A stretch of 64,000 bases of DNA from Viscum album (taxonomy: Eukaryota > Streptophyta > Magnoliopsida > Santalales > Viscaceae), in NCBI GenBank assembly GCA_963277665.1, contig OY728153.1:274138250-274202249 (forward strand), in the 5' to 3' direction. The translations under genes and the position numbers were made by a program. Under the pieces are notes generated by a model. That model was given only the letters and a program-made list of their open reading frames with translations. It did no database searches and was not told the DNA's origin. Below are positions 37,370 through 48,540 of the stretch, one piece after another (the stretch's first letter is position 1; each line of letters begins with the position of its first letter).

Positions 37370-37878
37370 AGGCAAACACACATAAACACTCACACCCATA
37401 GACTAGAGGGACAGTTCATAGCCCTAGGGATAACTCATCAATCAATCCCATACACTTTATTATTATCCTAGAGATCTATAAATATTTTTCAAGGCTCATC
37501 CTAGATCAAACATATTGGACCAAGAGGTAATCATCTTGTAGACCCATAATGATCTAGACCATAGTTCCCCTAAATGTACCAACCCTCTTTGTGTTCAATT
37601 CTATACAAAGGTCCACCATGATTACCCCAACATAGCACTTATGACCCCTTTCATGATACCAGTCCATAGGTTACCTTGAAATTGTCCCATAGGCACTCAT
37701 GAGATCTAGTTAGTAGTCCTAGGATGAATATTATCCTTTACACCACTATTAATCCCTTTTCTCTTCCCATCATCACCATTTACAACTGCTTTCTGAATCT
37801 CTTGTCATTATCATCTCATAGGCTAGTGAGAATTATTCCATTTGATCAACCATTGGCTGCATCCCTGCTTTCTTTAGC
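37370..37878 (-). repeat. Degenerate SINE-like copy (tail part)
   Basis: The stretch 'acacacataaacactcac...ttcatagcc(c)tagggataactcatcaatca' near 37375-37445 matches the left parts of the two repeats at 44401 and 44863, in the same order. The tRNA-like head with A and B boxes, which should lie to the right, is not recognisable; the copia element starts at 37879. Confidence 0.45.
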
Positions 37879-38443
37879 TGTTGAGAAATACATCAAGCGA
37901 TGAACACACAAACAAAAACAAAGAAAATATGTAGCAGAAAATAATTTCTTTCCTTCCAAATAAAAGAGGATACACAAATATCAAAAATAAATGTGCTGAA
38001 AATAAATGTTGACACTGAAAGTTTTACATAGAAAACCAAAAAGGTAAAAACCATGGGACCTAGTCCAAAAATAGAGATACACTAAAATTAATAAGTAGAT
38101 GGTAGAGAATACCCAAAAATAGAGTGTATCTCAAAAGTAATACATAGAAAAATAGAGGATCAAAGGTAGAGAGTGAATAAAAATGATCATTGAAAAAAAA
38201 TATGATCCCCAAAATAATATTATCTTCATATGTCGGTGAATTTTGAAAAACCTTGATGCTTCCTCCTTTTATAAGGAAAGATGTTCACATGAAGATTCTT
38301 AACTAAAAAAACGCTTCTTTGACCCCTATTAAAATCATGTCTCTATGTGAATTATTTTTCGTGATCTTGAACAACATGGTACTCCATTTTAGAAATGCAT
38401 TCTTGAACCATGTGGTGCTCCATTTTAGGAGGAAACACCAAAA
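37879..38443 (-). repeat. Left LTR (3' LTR) of the copia element
   Basis: It aligns with 42476-43035 over its full length; shared blocks include 'gaaaaccaaaaaggtaaaaac', 'gacctagtcca' and 'catggtgctccatt'. A TATA-like palindrome 'ccttttataagg' lies at 38265-38276. Confidence 0.85.
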
Positions 38444-38458
38444 AACTCCCCCTCCGAC
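38444..38458 (-). other. Polypurine tract of the copia element
   Basis: Minus strand 'GTCGGAGGGGGAGTT' lies directly before the 3' LTR, as expected for the plus-strand primer. Confidence 0.65.
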
Positions 38459-41400
38459 TCAAGTGGGGATCACCACTTACCCTGAAATCAATTAGAAAGT
38501 CTCAAATTTGCCTTTGGGTAAAATCTTGGTCAACATGTCTGGCCCGTTTTCATAGGTGTGGATCTTCTCAAGCTCTAACTGTCTTGAATCAAGGATGTTG
38601 CAGATCCAATGATATCGAACATTGATATGTTTTGACATACAATGAAAATTAGAAATTTTTTCCAAAAAAATATCAATCTGGCTATCAAAAAATAAAACAT
38701 ACCAGTCCTGATTAATAATGAGCTCTCAAATAATTTTTTTCAATAAAAATAATTGTTTTCATGCCTTTGTAGATATAATAACCATTGACTCTTTGGTAGA
38801 TAAAGAAACACATCTCTGCAATCTAGACTACTAAGATACCGCTCCCCCTGTAAAAGTGATCAAATACTCTAAAGTAAACTTCCTTAAATTGGTATCTCCT
38901 ACCATATCCAAATATGTAAAGCCACAATGCACAGGTTCCCCTTTTCCAAAAAAAAATCATATCAGAAGTACCATGAAGATAATGAAATATATAATTCAGT
39001 GCTCTCTAATGATCTCTACCTAGATTAGATAAAAAATTACTAACCACACCAACTACATGATCTATATCAGGCCCTTTACATACCATCACATACATCAAAC
39101 AACCAATAGAAGATGAATAAGTTATGTGTTGCATATCCTATATCTCTTTATTAGTAGAAGGTGACTGACTGGTACTGAGATTAAAATGTAAAGTAAGAGG
39201 AGTACTATCCACTTTCTCTCTATCCATCTAAAATCTCTAAAGAACATTCTCAATATACCTATCCTAAGATAAGCATAATTTCTTAGCCTTCTTGTTATGG
39301 GAGATCGACAAGCCAAGAATTTATCGTGCTGGCCCCAAGTCTTTCATCACAAAATAATGAAAAAGATCCTTAATTAATCTATCAATTTTAGAGGTATCAT
39401 TTCCAAAAATGATCATATCATCAACATAAAAAAACAATATAATAAAATCATCATCAGTAAATCTCTGAACAAAAACACATTGATCAGAAGATGTCTTCCT
39501 AAAACCATGATGAAAAAATGACAGATTCAAACTTCTCATACCACTTTTATAGAGCTTACTTCAAACCATACAAACTTTTCTTTAGACATGATTTTCTTTA
39601 CCTATTTCAACAAAGCCCTATGGAAGCTCTATATAAATATCCTCCTCTAAATCTCTATAGAGGAAAGTTATCTTCACATCAATCTTATTAATATGTAGAT
39701 CCAAACTAGCAACCAAACCAAGAACAACTTGAATTGAATACATTTTGACAATAGGTGAGAAAATATCATCAAAATCAATACCTTTCTTATGATAGAATCC
39801 TTTAACAACAAACCTTTCTTTGTATCATGGAATAGAACTAGATTATTCATTTTTAATTTGAAAAATCCACCAATTTTGAAAATCTCTCTTACTTGTCAGT
39901 AACTTCACCATCTCAAAAGTATGGTTTTCATGAAATGATGTCATCTCATCATCCATTTACATAACCCATCTTCCATTATTTTCACATTCCATTACCTCAT
40001 AAAAAGATTCAAGTTCTACCCCTTTAGTGAGGAGCATAAACTCATCAGGTGAATATCGAGTAGAAATGGTATGATGTGGAGATGAACTCTGGAGTGGAAT
40101 TGTGGGTTCATTAATAACCCCTAGAACCAGATCATCCAAAAGAAGGTGCATAAAAAATATCAACTCCAACATTTTCACCCAAAACATCATTCTGCACATT
40201 AATATGATCATTAGAATCAATAATATGTGGTAAATGTGAATTAGAACCTGGATGAAGATTGAAAAACCCCTCAAAAGCTGGAGAAGTAAATTTTTCTCCC
40301 TTATAAACATCTTAAATAGTCTAATCCTCCTTAAATATTTCATCACAACTTAGGAAAAGTTTCTTTAAAATAGGATCATAGAACCTTTACCCAAATGCAT
40401 CATGTCCATAGCCAATAAAAATTCACCGGCGTGTCTTACCATCTAGCTTGGATCTCTCACCTCTAAGAACATGAAAAAAATCCTTGCAACTAAAAAAACA
40501 CAAGTGATCATACCTAATATCTTTTCCATTCCTAAAATTTTTGGGAGTTTCTATTGAAAAAGAAACCAAAGGTAATAAATTGGTAATATAAGTAGAATTA
40601 AGTAAATCCTCACCCCAAAAAATTTCCAAGAAACTTTTATTCCGAAGGAAAAAAATGAACTCTTTACAACAAAGTACTATTAATACGCTCAACTAAACCA
40701 TTCATTTTAGGTGTCTTGAGAGGCATATTTTTATCCCAAATACCTTCCTTCCATCAATAATGATAAAAAAACCACAATACTCACCCCCATTGTCAATGAG
40801 AATACATTTCAATTTTTTTCGGATTCCCTCTCAGTAGAAACATGAAATTTCTTAAAAACACCGATCACCTAACTTTTGGAATTTAAAACATAAAACCTAT
40901 TCTTACATGACTTTTTATCAATAAATTTCAAAAAAATAAATACCACCACTAAAGGTATTATATTTCAAAGGACCACAAATGTCAGAATGTAATAATTCTA
41001 GTACCTGTGACTTCCTATGTGAAGGATAACTATTGAAACTCACTCTACTTTGTTTTCCATACATATAATGATCACAAATGTACAATTTGACACTCTTAAA
41101 ATCTGGAAAAAGATTTATCTTCTCCGAACAACCAATACCTTTATCACTGATGTGACCGATCCTCTTATTCCATAACTTGGATGAAATACTACACTCAACA
41201 ATACTAGTAGTATCACAAGAAATAGAATCTCTAGTCTAGTACAAACCAAAATACTTATTCCCATGAGCCAAAATCGAAGAGACATTGGAAGGATTCCATT
41301 GGAAATCACCAAAATTACTGATAAACCCTTCATCATCAAGAACACTTGTAGAAATAAGATTCCAATGAAACTATGGTGCATGTCAAACATTCTTCAATTT

Positions 41401-42462
41401 CATCTTACTTCTTGTACTATTTTATAAACAAACAGTCTCGATACCTACAAAATTAGAATCTGCATCATTACCCATCTTAAATATCCCAAAATTAATTATT
41501 TTGTTAGATGTAAATAACTCCTTCTTTGATGTCACATGAAAATAGACACCACTATCCACAACATAGTAAGAATCATTAGAAGCAATATTAATGGAGTCAT
41601 AAAAAATAACAAGAGCACCCCCTATAGCAGTGGTGACATGATCATCTATGTTGTCCTTTTACTTCTGATGATGTTCCTTCATTATATTTTCTCATTTCAA
41701 CTAATAATAGAACTTCTTAACATTTTATTTCTTACCATAATGATGACATTAAAAATCTCTCTTCTTTGACCAAGATTTTCTTCTGCCTTTGATCTTACAT
41801 AGACTACTATGTCCATAGTCCTGGATTCTCCCCCTATTCTTTGTGACTAAAGCTCTGAATAATATTTCTCTTGAGTACGTCTCCTAATCACTTAATTTAA
41901 AACAACATACTTAACAAAACTAAATGTCACAACACCATTAGCAGTAGAACCGGCTAGAGTGACATGTAAATTCTCCCAAGAATCAGGTAAAGTGTTAAGC
42001 GACAAAAGAGATAAAACCTCATATTAAAAATTGATACCCATACCAAACAGCTGACCAAAACATCCTTGATATTCAATCAAATAGTTAGAAATAGACATAC
42101 TTTCTTTTTACCTCAAATTCATTATTATTTTGAGAAGAAAAAATTTATTATTTCCTGTCTTGGAAGCATAGGTCATCTCAAGCTTCTCCCACAAACTTAT
42201 AATGTGAGAGATGTTGAAAATGTGGTTCATCACATTTTCTTCAATTCATTGGTGAATGAAACCAAAAACCATCTCATTCTTGAATGCTCATTCTTCATCT
42301 GACATCCTATCTAGCTTTTGGGTACTAAACACCAGAAGATTCATTCATTTGAAAAAATCATATTCTTCATTTTTAGTTTCCATATATGGTAGTTGGTACC
42401 ATTCAAAAAAATCATCCAAATTTAATTGGATTCCAAAATAAATATGAAATAGAAACCAAACC
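38459..42462 (-). pseudogene. gag-pol of the copia element (many stops and frameshifts)
   Basis: In minus order there is a zinc-knuckle trace 'CHHYGKK' near 41745, and protease with the active site in 'VVDSGVYFHVT' near 41530-41565 (DSG kept). Integrase follows, with a pre-integrase block near 41050-41180, 'DICGP' near 40975 and an 'IDNGGEY' block near 40790-40800, and then a long frame at 40692-40423. RT lies at 39539-39321, with the catalytic box in 'LFFYVDDMIIFGND' and a 'VMKDLGPA' block. RNase H should lie at 39300-38460 and is poorly visible. In life this single polyprotein would make coat, protease, integrase and reverse transcriptase. Integrase before RT separates it from the gypsy elements. 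Clade not assigned. Confidence 0.8.
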
Positions 42463-42473
42463 CTATAATACTA
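42463..42473 (-). other. Degenerate primer-binding site of the copia element
   Basis: Minus strand 'TAGTATTATAG' matches TGGTATCAGAG at eight of eleven positions and sits two bases inside the 5' LTR. Its differences are all changes to A or T. Confidence 0.45.
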
Positions 42474-42475
42474 GA

Positions 42476-43035
42476 TGTTGGAAAAGACAGAAAGTGACAA
42501 ACGTACAAAAAAAGAGAACACGCAATGGAAAACAATTTTTTTCCTCTAAATAAAATTGGATCTGTAGTGATCAAAAATAAATGTGCAAAAAATAAATATT
42601 GAAACTAAATTTTTTATGTGAAAACCAAAAAGGGAAAAACCATAAGACCTAGTCCAGAAATAGGGATCCACTAAAATGAATAAGTACACGATATAGACTC
42701 CCCAAAAATGGAAGGTATATAAAAAGTAATACTTAGAAATATAGTGGATCAAAGGTGGAGAGAAAAGAAAAATGATCGTCGAACAAAAAGAGATCACGAA
42801 GAGAACATTATATCTGTATGTTAGTGTGTTCTAAGAAGCCTTGACACTACCTCCTTTTATATGGAAAAATGTCTATGTGAAGATTGGTAACTCCAAAAAA
42901 AACTACTTCTTTGACCCGTGTTAAAATCATGTCTCTGGGTGAAGTAATTCACGTGGTCTTGACCCACATGGTTCTCCATTTGAGTAATTCGGTCTTGACC
43001 CACATGGTGCTCCATTTGAGGAGGCACCCCTAACA
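42476..43035 (-). repeat. Right LTR (5' LTR) of the copia element
   Basis: Partner of the left LTR. A short internal duplication of 'ggtcttgacccacatggt' occurs at 42955-42972 and 42991-43008, followed by 'ctccattt(g)ag'; the left LTR keeps a diverged version of both units. Frames 42546-42797 and 42857-43118 lie in this LTR and are not genes. Confidence 0.85.
42853..42864 (-). promoter_or_regulatory. TATA box in the 5' LTR of the copia element
   Basis: Minus strand 'CCATATAAAAGG' is matched by 'CCTTATAAAAGG' in the other LTR. Probable U3 promoter. Confidence 0.5.
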
Positions 43036-43330
43036 CTGGCATCCAATGTATGTTTTCCATTATCATGCAAGATATTTTCTTGATAATATTGACGAAGCAC
43101 CATGATCACGACAACCAACCCTAACTTTTCTCATGCATCATAATGGTGATGAGAAAGAGTTAACTCCTCCATTCACATAGAATTTTGGGGTGATTATATA
43201 TTAATAATATAATTAGTAATTATTAATATAATAATATATATTTTCAATTACATTTTTAATTTTATTATTAAGAATTCATTGTATAATTAATAATTAATAT
43301 TTATATGATTTTTTGATGTATTATTATTAA

Positions 43331-43515
43331 TTAACTACCACCGATCTGGGTAAGGGAAGCACTTTTTTTATCAGTGCTAAGAAAAAGAACTGATAAAAGT
43401 CTCAACTTTATTATCACTCACTAAACGCACTGATAAAGGTCACTTTTATCAATGATTTTTTTAGCGCTGATAACGGATAAATTTATCACCTCTATTCTTA
43501 GCACTGATAAAATTT
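43331..43515. repeat. Left subterminal repeat cluster (ATCAGTGCTAA / GCACTGATAAA)
   Basis: At least six copies of a 10-12 base motif stand in alternating orientation near 43370, 43396, 43428, 43448, 43470 and 43500. The motif pair recurs at 57540-57666 and once at 36270-36325. Probably transposase-binding sites. Confidence 0.65.
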
Positions 43516-44400
43516 TATAATAAAAATTATCATTAATATATATATAATTAATATATTTATATTCAAAAATAAAGTTTACTTATATACATTAATTAAAAAA
43601 TATCATGTTTATAATTAATATAAACATAATATATTAAAATATTTTTTTTATAATTCAAATATGTATATATTGTTTAAAAAAAGTATTTATAAGATTATAA
43701 TTAAATAAATATTTATTGAAATAATTATAAAACTATAATAATTTTTTAAAATAAAAAATATATTTATTGTATTTATAATTATTTATTTATAATTATATAT
43801 AAATAATTATCAAAAACATGTATTTATAATTATAATTATAAATAAATAAATATATGTCTCCAATGAATTTGGTCAATATATATATATATAATGAGATAAT
43901 GATGATGTTTAGGGATATGATTGTTGTTTTTTATGTTCATATATTGATGCATGAGTATAATTGATGCTATATGATCATAAGTTTATTTGTGGACCTGATT
44001 GTGGGTTGATAAATGTTAAGATTATCTATATTATGATGACGCATGCATATGTTATGTATTTATCATGAATGTTCATTTATACTTTGGGTTTTTATGATTT
44101 ATATTTTACTAGGTATATGATTCATTCTTATTATACCAATGAACCTATTATGTTCTCATAAATACTTAAAAAATTACAATTAATATAAATAATTATAAAA
44201 TTATAATAAATATATTTATTATAATTTTATAAATATATATATATATTAATACATATGTATATACATATATATTTATAATTACATACAAACATTTATAAAT
44301 ATATTTATTTTTACTTATAATTATAAATATATAAATATATATAATTATAAAATTATAATAAATATATTTATTCTATTTATAATTTTATAAATATATATAT
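43516..44400. repeat. AT-rich array, first block
   Basis: Words such as 'ataattataaaattataataaatatatttatt' in pieces recur with drift. A less repetitive 250-base piece (43905-44160) interrupts it and is unassigned. No gene is seen. Confidence 0.7.
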
Positions 44401-44714
44401 TCGGTGCTTGGGGGAATAATTTCATTAAACACACACACAGGCTAGAAAAGCATGTCATAGCCCCCCCAAGGGATAACTCGCCCATCAAGTCTTATTTATT
44501 CAATACATGGCCCAAAGACCCAGTGGGCATGAAGCTCATTACATAGCTCCAAGGCCTAGTGTAGTGTCATGAATGCATCATACTACCTACATCACTAGGC
44601 ATGCATCATGCATGTGTCACCGTCTGGCAGGGGAAATTCTCTCCCACCCAGATTTGAACCTGAGTCTGATGCAAGATCACGGGGATCCATTATCACTCAT
44701 GTAAGCCCCCAACT
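44401..44714 (-). mobile_element. tRNA-derived SINE-like element, copy 1
   Basis: On the minus strand the head carries a possible polymerase III A box ('CTTACATGAGTGATAATGG', 44690-44708) and, about 35-40 bases later, a B box 'GGTTCAAATC' (44651-44660), the layout of a tRNA gene. It continues into a body shared with 44863-45330 ('cccagtgggcatgaagc', 'ggtcatagcc', 'gggataac') and ends near 'aagcaccga'. It lies in pure AT-rich sequence, so the edges are sharp. It has no reading frame. It would be copied by LINE machinery in trans. It could instead be another short repeat with a tRNA-like end. Confidence 0.6.
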
Positions 44715-44862
44715 GAAATATATATAATTATATAAATATATTAATAAATATATACAAATATTTATAAATATATATAAATAATTATAATTATAATTATAAA
44801 TAAATATAGATATATTTAAATAATTATAAAAATACAATAAATATATTAATTATATATATATT
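44715..44862. repeat. AT-rich array between the two SINE-like copies
   Basis: Continuation of the array at 43516-44400. Confidence 0.7.
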
Positions 44863-45330
44863 AGGGGCTTTAAGATATAATTATATTCAAACACACAAAC
44901 ACACACCATGCACACACTGGCCAAAAAGGTAGGTCATAGCCTCTCAGGGGATAACCCACCCAACCAGCCGCTTTATTACATTGTAAATTTTGGCCCGAAG
45001 GCCCAGTGGGCATGAAGCCAATTACATCGCCCAAAGGCCCTTAGTACATGGTTCGTAATCCCACCATTGGATGGACCAAATTCCATGTATGCATTATATC
45101 TACGTCACCGCCTACCCACGCCATGCCTGTGTCATGGCCCGAAGGCCCGTTCAAGATGAATAGTACTGCTGCTACAGTACCCCCACTATAGTACCTATGC
45201 TGCTACAATGCTACAATGTCATAATAGTGTCCACTACAGTACCTATAGAAATTCCCTCCCACCTGGATTAAAACTTGGGTCAAATTCAGGATTACGGGGA
45301 GCCTTTACCACTAAGGTAAACCCCCCAACT
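44863..45330 (-). mobile_element. tRNA-derived SINE-like element, copy 2 (longer)
   Basis: Minus strand: A box in 'TTTACCTTAGTGGTAAAGGC' (45301-45320), a good match to tRNA A boxes, and a mutated B box 'AGTTTTAATCC' (45265-45275). The body matches copy 1 but has an extra 100-150 bases with repeated 'tgctacagtacc'-type words (45170-45240). An AC-rich stretch 'cacacaaacacacacc' marks the tail side. Same orientation as copy 1. Confidence 0.6.
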
Positions 45331-46015
45331 ACGATTAATTATATACATGTATAAAATTATAAATATAATAAATATATTTATTTTATTTAAAATTTATAAT
45401 TACATATAATAAATATATTTATTATATATATTTATAGAATTATAAATACTAGAAATACATTTATTATAATTTTATAATTATTTAAATAAATATATATTTA
45501 TTTAAATATATATTTATTTATAGTTATAATTATAAATATATATATATATATTTAAATAATTATAAAATTATAATAAATATATTTATTATATTTAAAATTT
45601 TATAAATATATATAATTAATACATTTATTATATATAATTATAAACATAATAAATATATTTAATATAATTTTTTAAATAAATATATATTTATTGATAATTA
45701 TAACTATAAACAAATATATATTTATTTAAATAATTATAAATAAATATTTATTTATAGTTATAATTTTATAAATAAAATTAATAAGTATATTTAGTATAGT
45801 TTTATAATTATTTAAATATATCTATATTATTGATTGTTATCATTATAAATATAATTAATATATTAATTATAGTTTTATAATTATAAATAAATAAATATTT
45901 TTTTATAGTATGTATAATTTTATAAATATATATAATTACTTAAGTATATTAAAATATTTATAAATATATTTATTATATATATAAGTATAAATAAATATAT
46001 ATTTATTATATATTT
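45331..46015. repeat. AT-rich array, second block
   Basis: Degenerate repeats of 'aatatatatttatttataattataa'-like pieces, without G or C for long runs. It is interrupted at 46016 by gypsy element 2 and continues for about 80 bases at 57460-57539. Confidence 0.8.
46011..46015. other. Target-site duplication, left (TATTT)
   Basis: TATTT precedes the left LTR and is repeated at 57455-57459 after the right LTR. Confidence 0.75.
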
Positions 46016-46797
46016 TTTAAAGACCCGAAATTTCCATGTAATTTTTTTTAATTAAATGGAAATTTTACGAGTCCGTGAAAACTGACGGCGCGTGATTCCA
46101 AGGCCCGGTGTGCCCGGAATCAATTTCTGAAGTTTTGTTTGGGTATGTTCAGTGAAAGTCCGAGTGGGTTTTTAGAAATTTTGAACCAGTGCTCGGAATT
46201 GAAATCTGAGGACACCGTTGAACTAACAACGCCGGTATTCGCTTAAAAAGACTTTCACCTCGACGAAATTTGATCGAGGGTGGAAGTTAGTTTTTGGGTT
46301 TTTTGTGGAAATAATAAAATAAAATAAGCTATTGTTTTATATTATTTTATCTGTTGTAACCACCCATGTGGAAGTTGGAAGTGAGGACCACAAGACCTTA
46401 ACCTCCCATTAGAGGTAATGGTGGTGGGGACCACCACACCTTAACCTCCCATGAGAGGTTATGGTGGTGGGGACCACCCGAGGCCTAAAACCTCCCATGA
46501 GTTTTGGTGGTGGGGACCACATGAGGTTTATCCCCAATAATGGGGGGAGAGGAAACCTCTCAACCCCCCTCCTTAATGTGAAGGAGCCTCTTGGGCTTCC
46601 TCCACATTGATTCTGCCAACGCACCAGTTAAATGTGCCGACTCCTCTAACTTTATATTATGCCAACTTAACCATTTTGAAATTTGTGTCAACAATTAAAT
46701 AATAGATAACTTAATCAATTATCTTGGCTTGGAATTTTCATTTAGGTGGAACTTGGGAGAAATATTGGGAGAGGAGAGAGCTTGGTAGAAATAAAGT

Positions 46798-46872
46798 TCT
46801 CCAACGAAGAACTTCATCTCCCAACGAAGAACGCTCTCCCGACGAAAAACGCTCCACCGATGAAGAACGATC
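46798..46872 (+). repeat. 18-bp minisatellite (ctcccaacgaagaacgct)
   Basis: Four tandem units, the last two with single-base changes. Also present at 54901-54972 in the right LTR, so it predates the insertion. Confidence 0.8.
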
Positions 46873-47239
46873 TGGACTTAGAATTTCTTCCTCAGAACCT
46901 CCTTCGACGTAGGACGTGTTCGTCTACAAGGAAATGACATCCTCCTTCTCACGCCAACATCGACGAATAACGAAAAAGGTAGGAGATTTTTGTGATTGAT
47001 TTTATATTCCCGTGATTCTTTCCTTCTAAAACAAAGAGTGCGTATCAACTTCTAACTAGTTGATCCACATGTGTTTTCCTTTTGCGGGTTTTGGGATTAA
47101 TCATTTCAGGAGGTTTTGTTGTGCTTCGTTCTTGTGAGCCAAATGCTACCACCCTAAACTTGGAGGGTCCAGACCAAACTAACATGGCCCGACCCCACCG
47201 TTGTTCTCTTTTGCAGTGTTCTTTGAGACGGAGGAAGGA

Positions 47240-47840
47240 GACAATGGAGACCGAGGAAATGATCGCGCCACCTGTGGCTTCCGCGACCCGCACCACCCCC
47301 GTGACGTTCCGCCCTGCCGCCGGCCAAATCGGCCGCGCCCCCTCGCGGTGCCCCCCACAGTCTCCGCCCTTCCAGCCGGGCAACCCCAGGCCGGGCCGAG
47401 CCGCCCTGGCCGTGCCGTCCACTGGCGAAACCGGCCCCAGCCACCCCGGCCTCCCGGCCGAACCGGCTCCCGGCCACGCCGGCCTCCCGAGTCGCCTCGG
47501 CCGCACCAGCCCCGTGTCGCCACCTGCCGAACCGGCACCGGCCGCGCCATACATCGGTCGCGCCACCCCGACCTGCCGACTTCCCGAGACACCGGCCGAA
47601 CCGGCCCCTCACGACGCCCTCTCGGCCGAGCCGCCCTCGAGATGCCCTCCGGGCCGAGCTGCCCTCGCGCCGACCCGCTGCCGTTCCGCGCCCTCGCGAC
47701 CGGTTCGTGCCCTTGCGGCCTTCTGGGCTGGGCCCAGTGGGCCGAGCTGAACCTAAAGGGTTGGCCCGCCCAATGGGCCGGGCCAGACCCAACGGGTCAG
47801 GTCGGTCGGGTCGGGTCGGACCGGACCCAGGCCCACTACG
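47240..47840. repeat. GC-rich island in the left LTR
   Basis: About 600 bases consist very largely of G and C, with recurring 'ccgaaccggcc', 'ccggccacgcc' and, at its end, 'gggtcgggtcgg' words, in a window that is otherwise strongly AT-rich. Frames on both strands stay open for 130-230 codons because stop codons are rare in such sequence. Its counterpart is 55330-56010. Not a host gene: it is duplicated in both LTRs. Confidence 0.85.
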
Positions 47841-48269
47841 TCCTTTTTACCTTCCTTTGGCCATATTGTTGGCACCAGACGTCTATTTAACAATCCATCA
47901 GTGGGGATATAAATCTTGGAGCATGACGGTCCCTTTGAGTATACCCCACAAGAGTTTAGGATATAGTTGAGATAAGGTCAGGTTGGATTGTGCACGAATC
48001 CAACCGGGTCCCCGGGACAAAAAAGCTAATAACTCACAGACCGGGCATCCAAATGACGCTCCGTCTATTACGTTGAGACCCTTATGACGTGGCAGACCTT
48101 TGAGATACTTCTTCGTGGGACTTTTTGGCATTTGGAGTGTCGACCAGTAGCTCATGGAGTGGATCCTTCCAGTGATGAGCGAGCAGAGTGCGGAGACCTA
48201 GTAGCTGACTGAGACCTGATGACTGCTGACCGTTTGACTCGGAGAGACTCTACTAGCCCAGTGGGGAGC

Positions 48270-48540
48270 ACCTGGGTGTGGCGGCAGACCCATGGTGGAG
48301 GAGCGTGCTTGGTGATGTGGCAGACCCGTGGTACTCGACAGGTGGAGTACCTCTGCAGGCTACGAGGGGGAGCGTCTGGGTGTGGCGGTAGACCCGTGGT
48401 GGGTAGCGCCTCTGTGTGATGCAGCAAACCCACGGTACTCGACAGGAGGAGTACCTCAGCAGTCCAAGGTTAGTGGGAAGCATTCTTGGTGTCGCGGAAA
48501 TCCCATTGTACTCGATAGAAGAGGAGTTATCCAGCAGCCA
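48270..48540 (+). repeat. 105-bp tandem repeat in the LTR
   Basis: Units start at 'gggtgtggcgg' (48274 and 48378) and 'ttggtgtcgcgg' (48487), each followed by 'cagaccc..ggt' and 'ggtactcgacagg.ggagtacc'. About 2.5 units are present, and the same arrangement is seen at 56455-56710 in the right LTR. Confidence 0.75.

Larger units (their letters stand above)
37879..43035 (-). mobile_element. Ty1-copia element, complete outline, decayed
   Basis: LTRs of 565 and 560 bases (37879-38443, 42476-43035) flank a 4 kb interior. The minus-strand order zinc knuckle, protease (DSG), integrase, RT (YVDD) defines Ty1-copia. Flanks ttagc (37874-37878) and ctggc (43036-43040) differ by one C-to-T and one G-to-A change, consistent with a mutated 5-bp target duplication. 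The LTRs begin TGTTG, and a weak Met primer site and a polypurine tract are present. Every coding block has stops, so the element is dead. Confidence 0.85.

Noticed and set aside
42857..43118. Two overlapping minus-strand frames (69 and 63 codons) with repeated CGSRP-like words
   Set aside because: They arise from the duplicated 'ggtcttgacccacatgg' segment in the copia LTR.
46409..46624. 71-codon Gly/Pro-rich minus-strand frame
   Set aside because: It comes from the repeated 'cctcccatgagagg' and 'ggtggtggggaccac' blocks of the gypsy element 2 LTR, which are present again near 54480-54620.
47045..47970. Overlapping frames of 87-229 codons on both strands in the GC-rich block (and 55249-55950 in the right LTR) as host protein genes
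   Set aside because: They lie inside LTRs and are duplicated in both. Frames are open on both strands at once because stop codons are rare in GC-rich DNA, and no domain is recognised. Only the shared plus-strand register is kept, as a finding.
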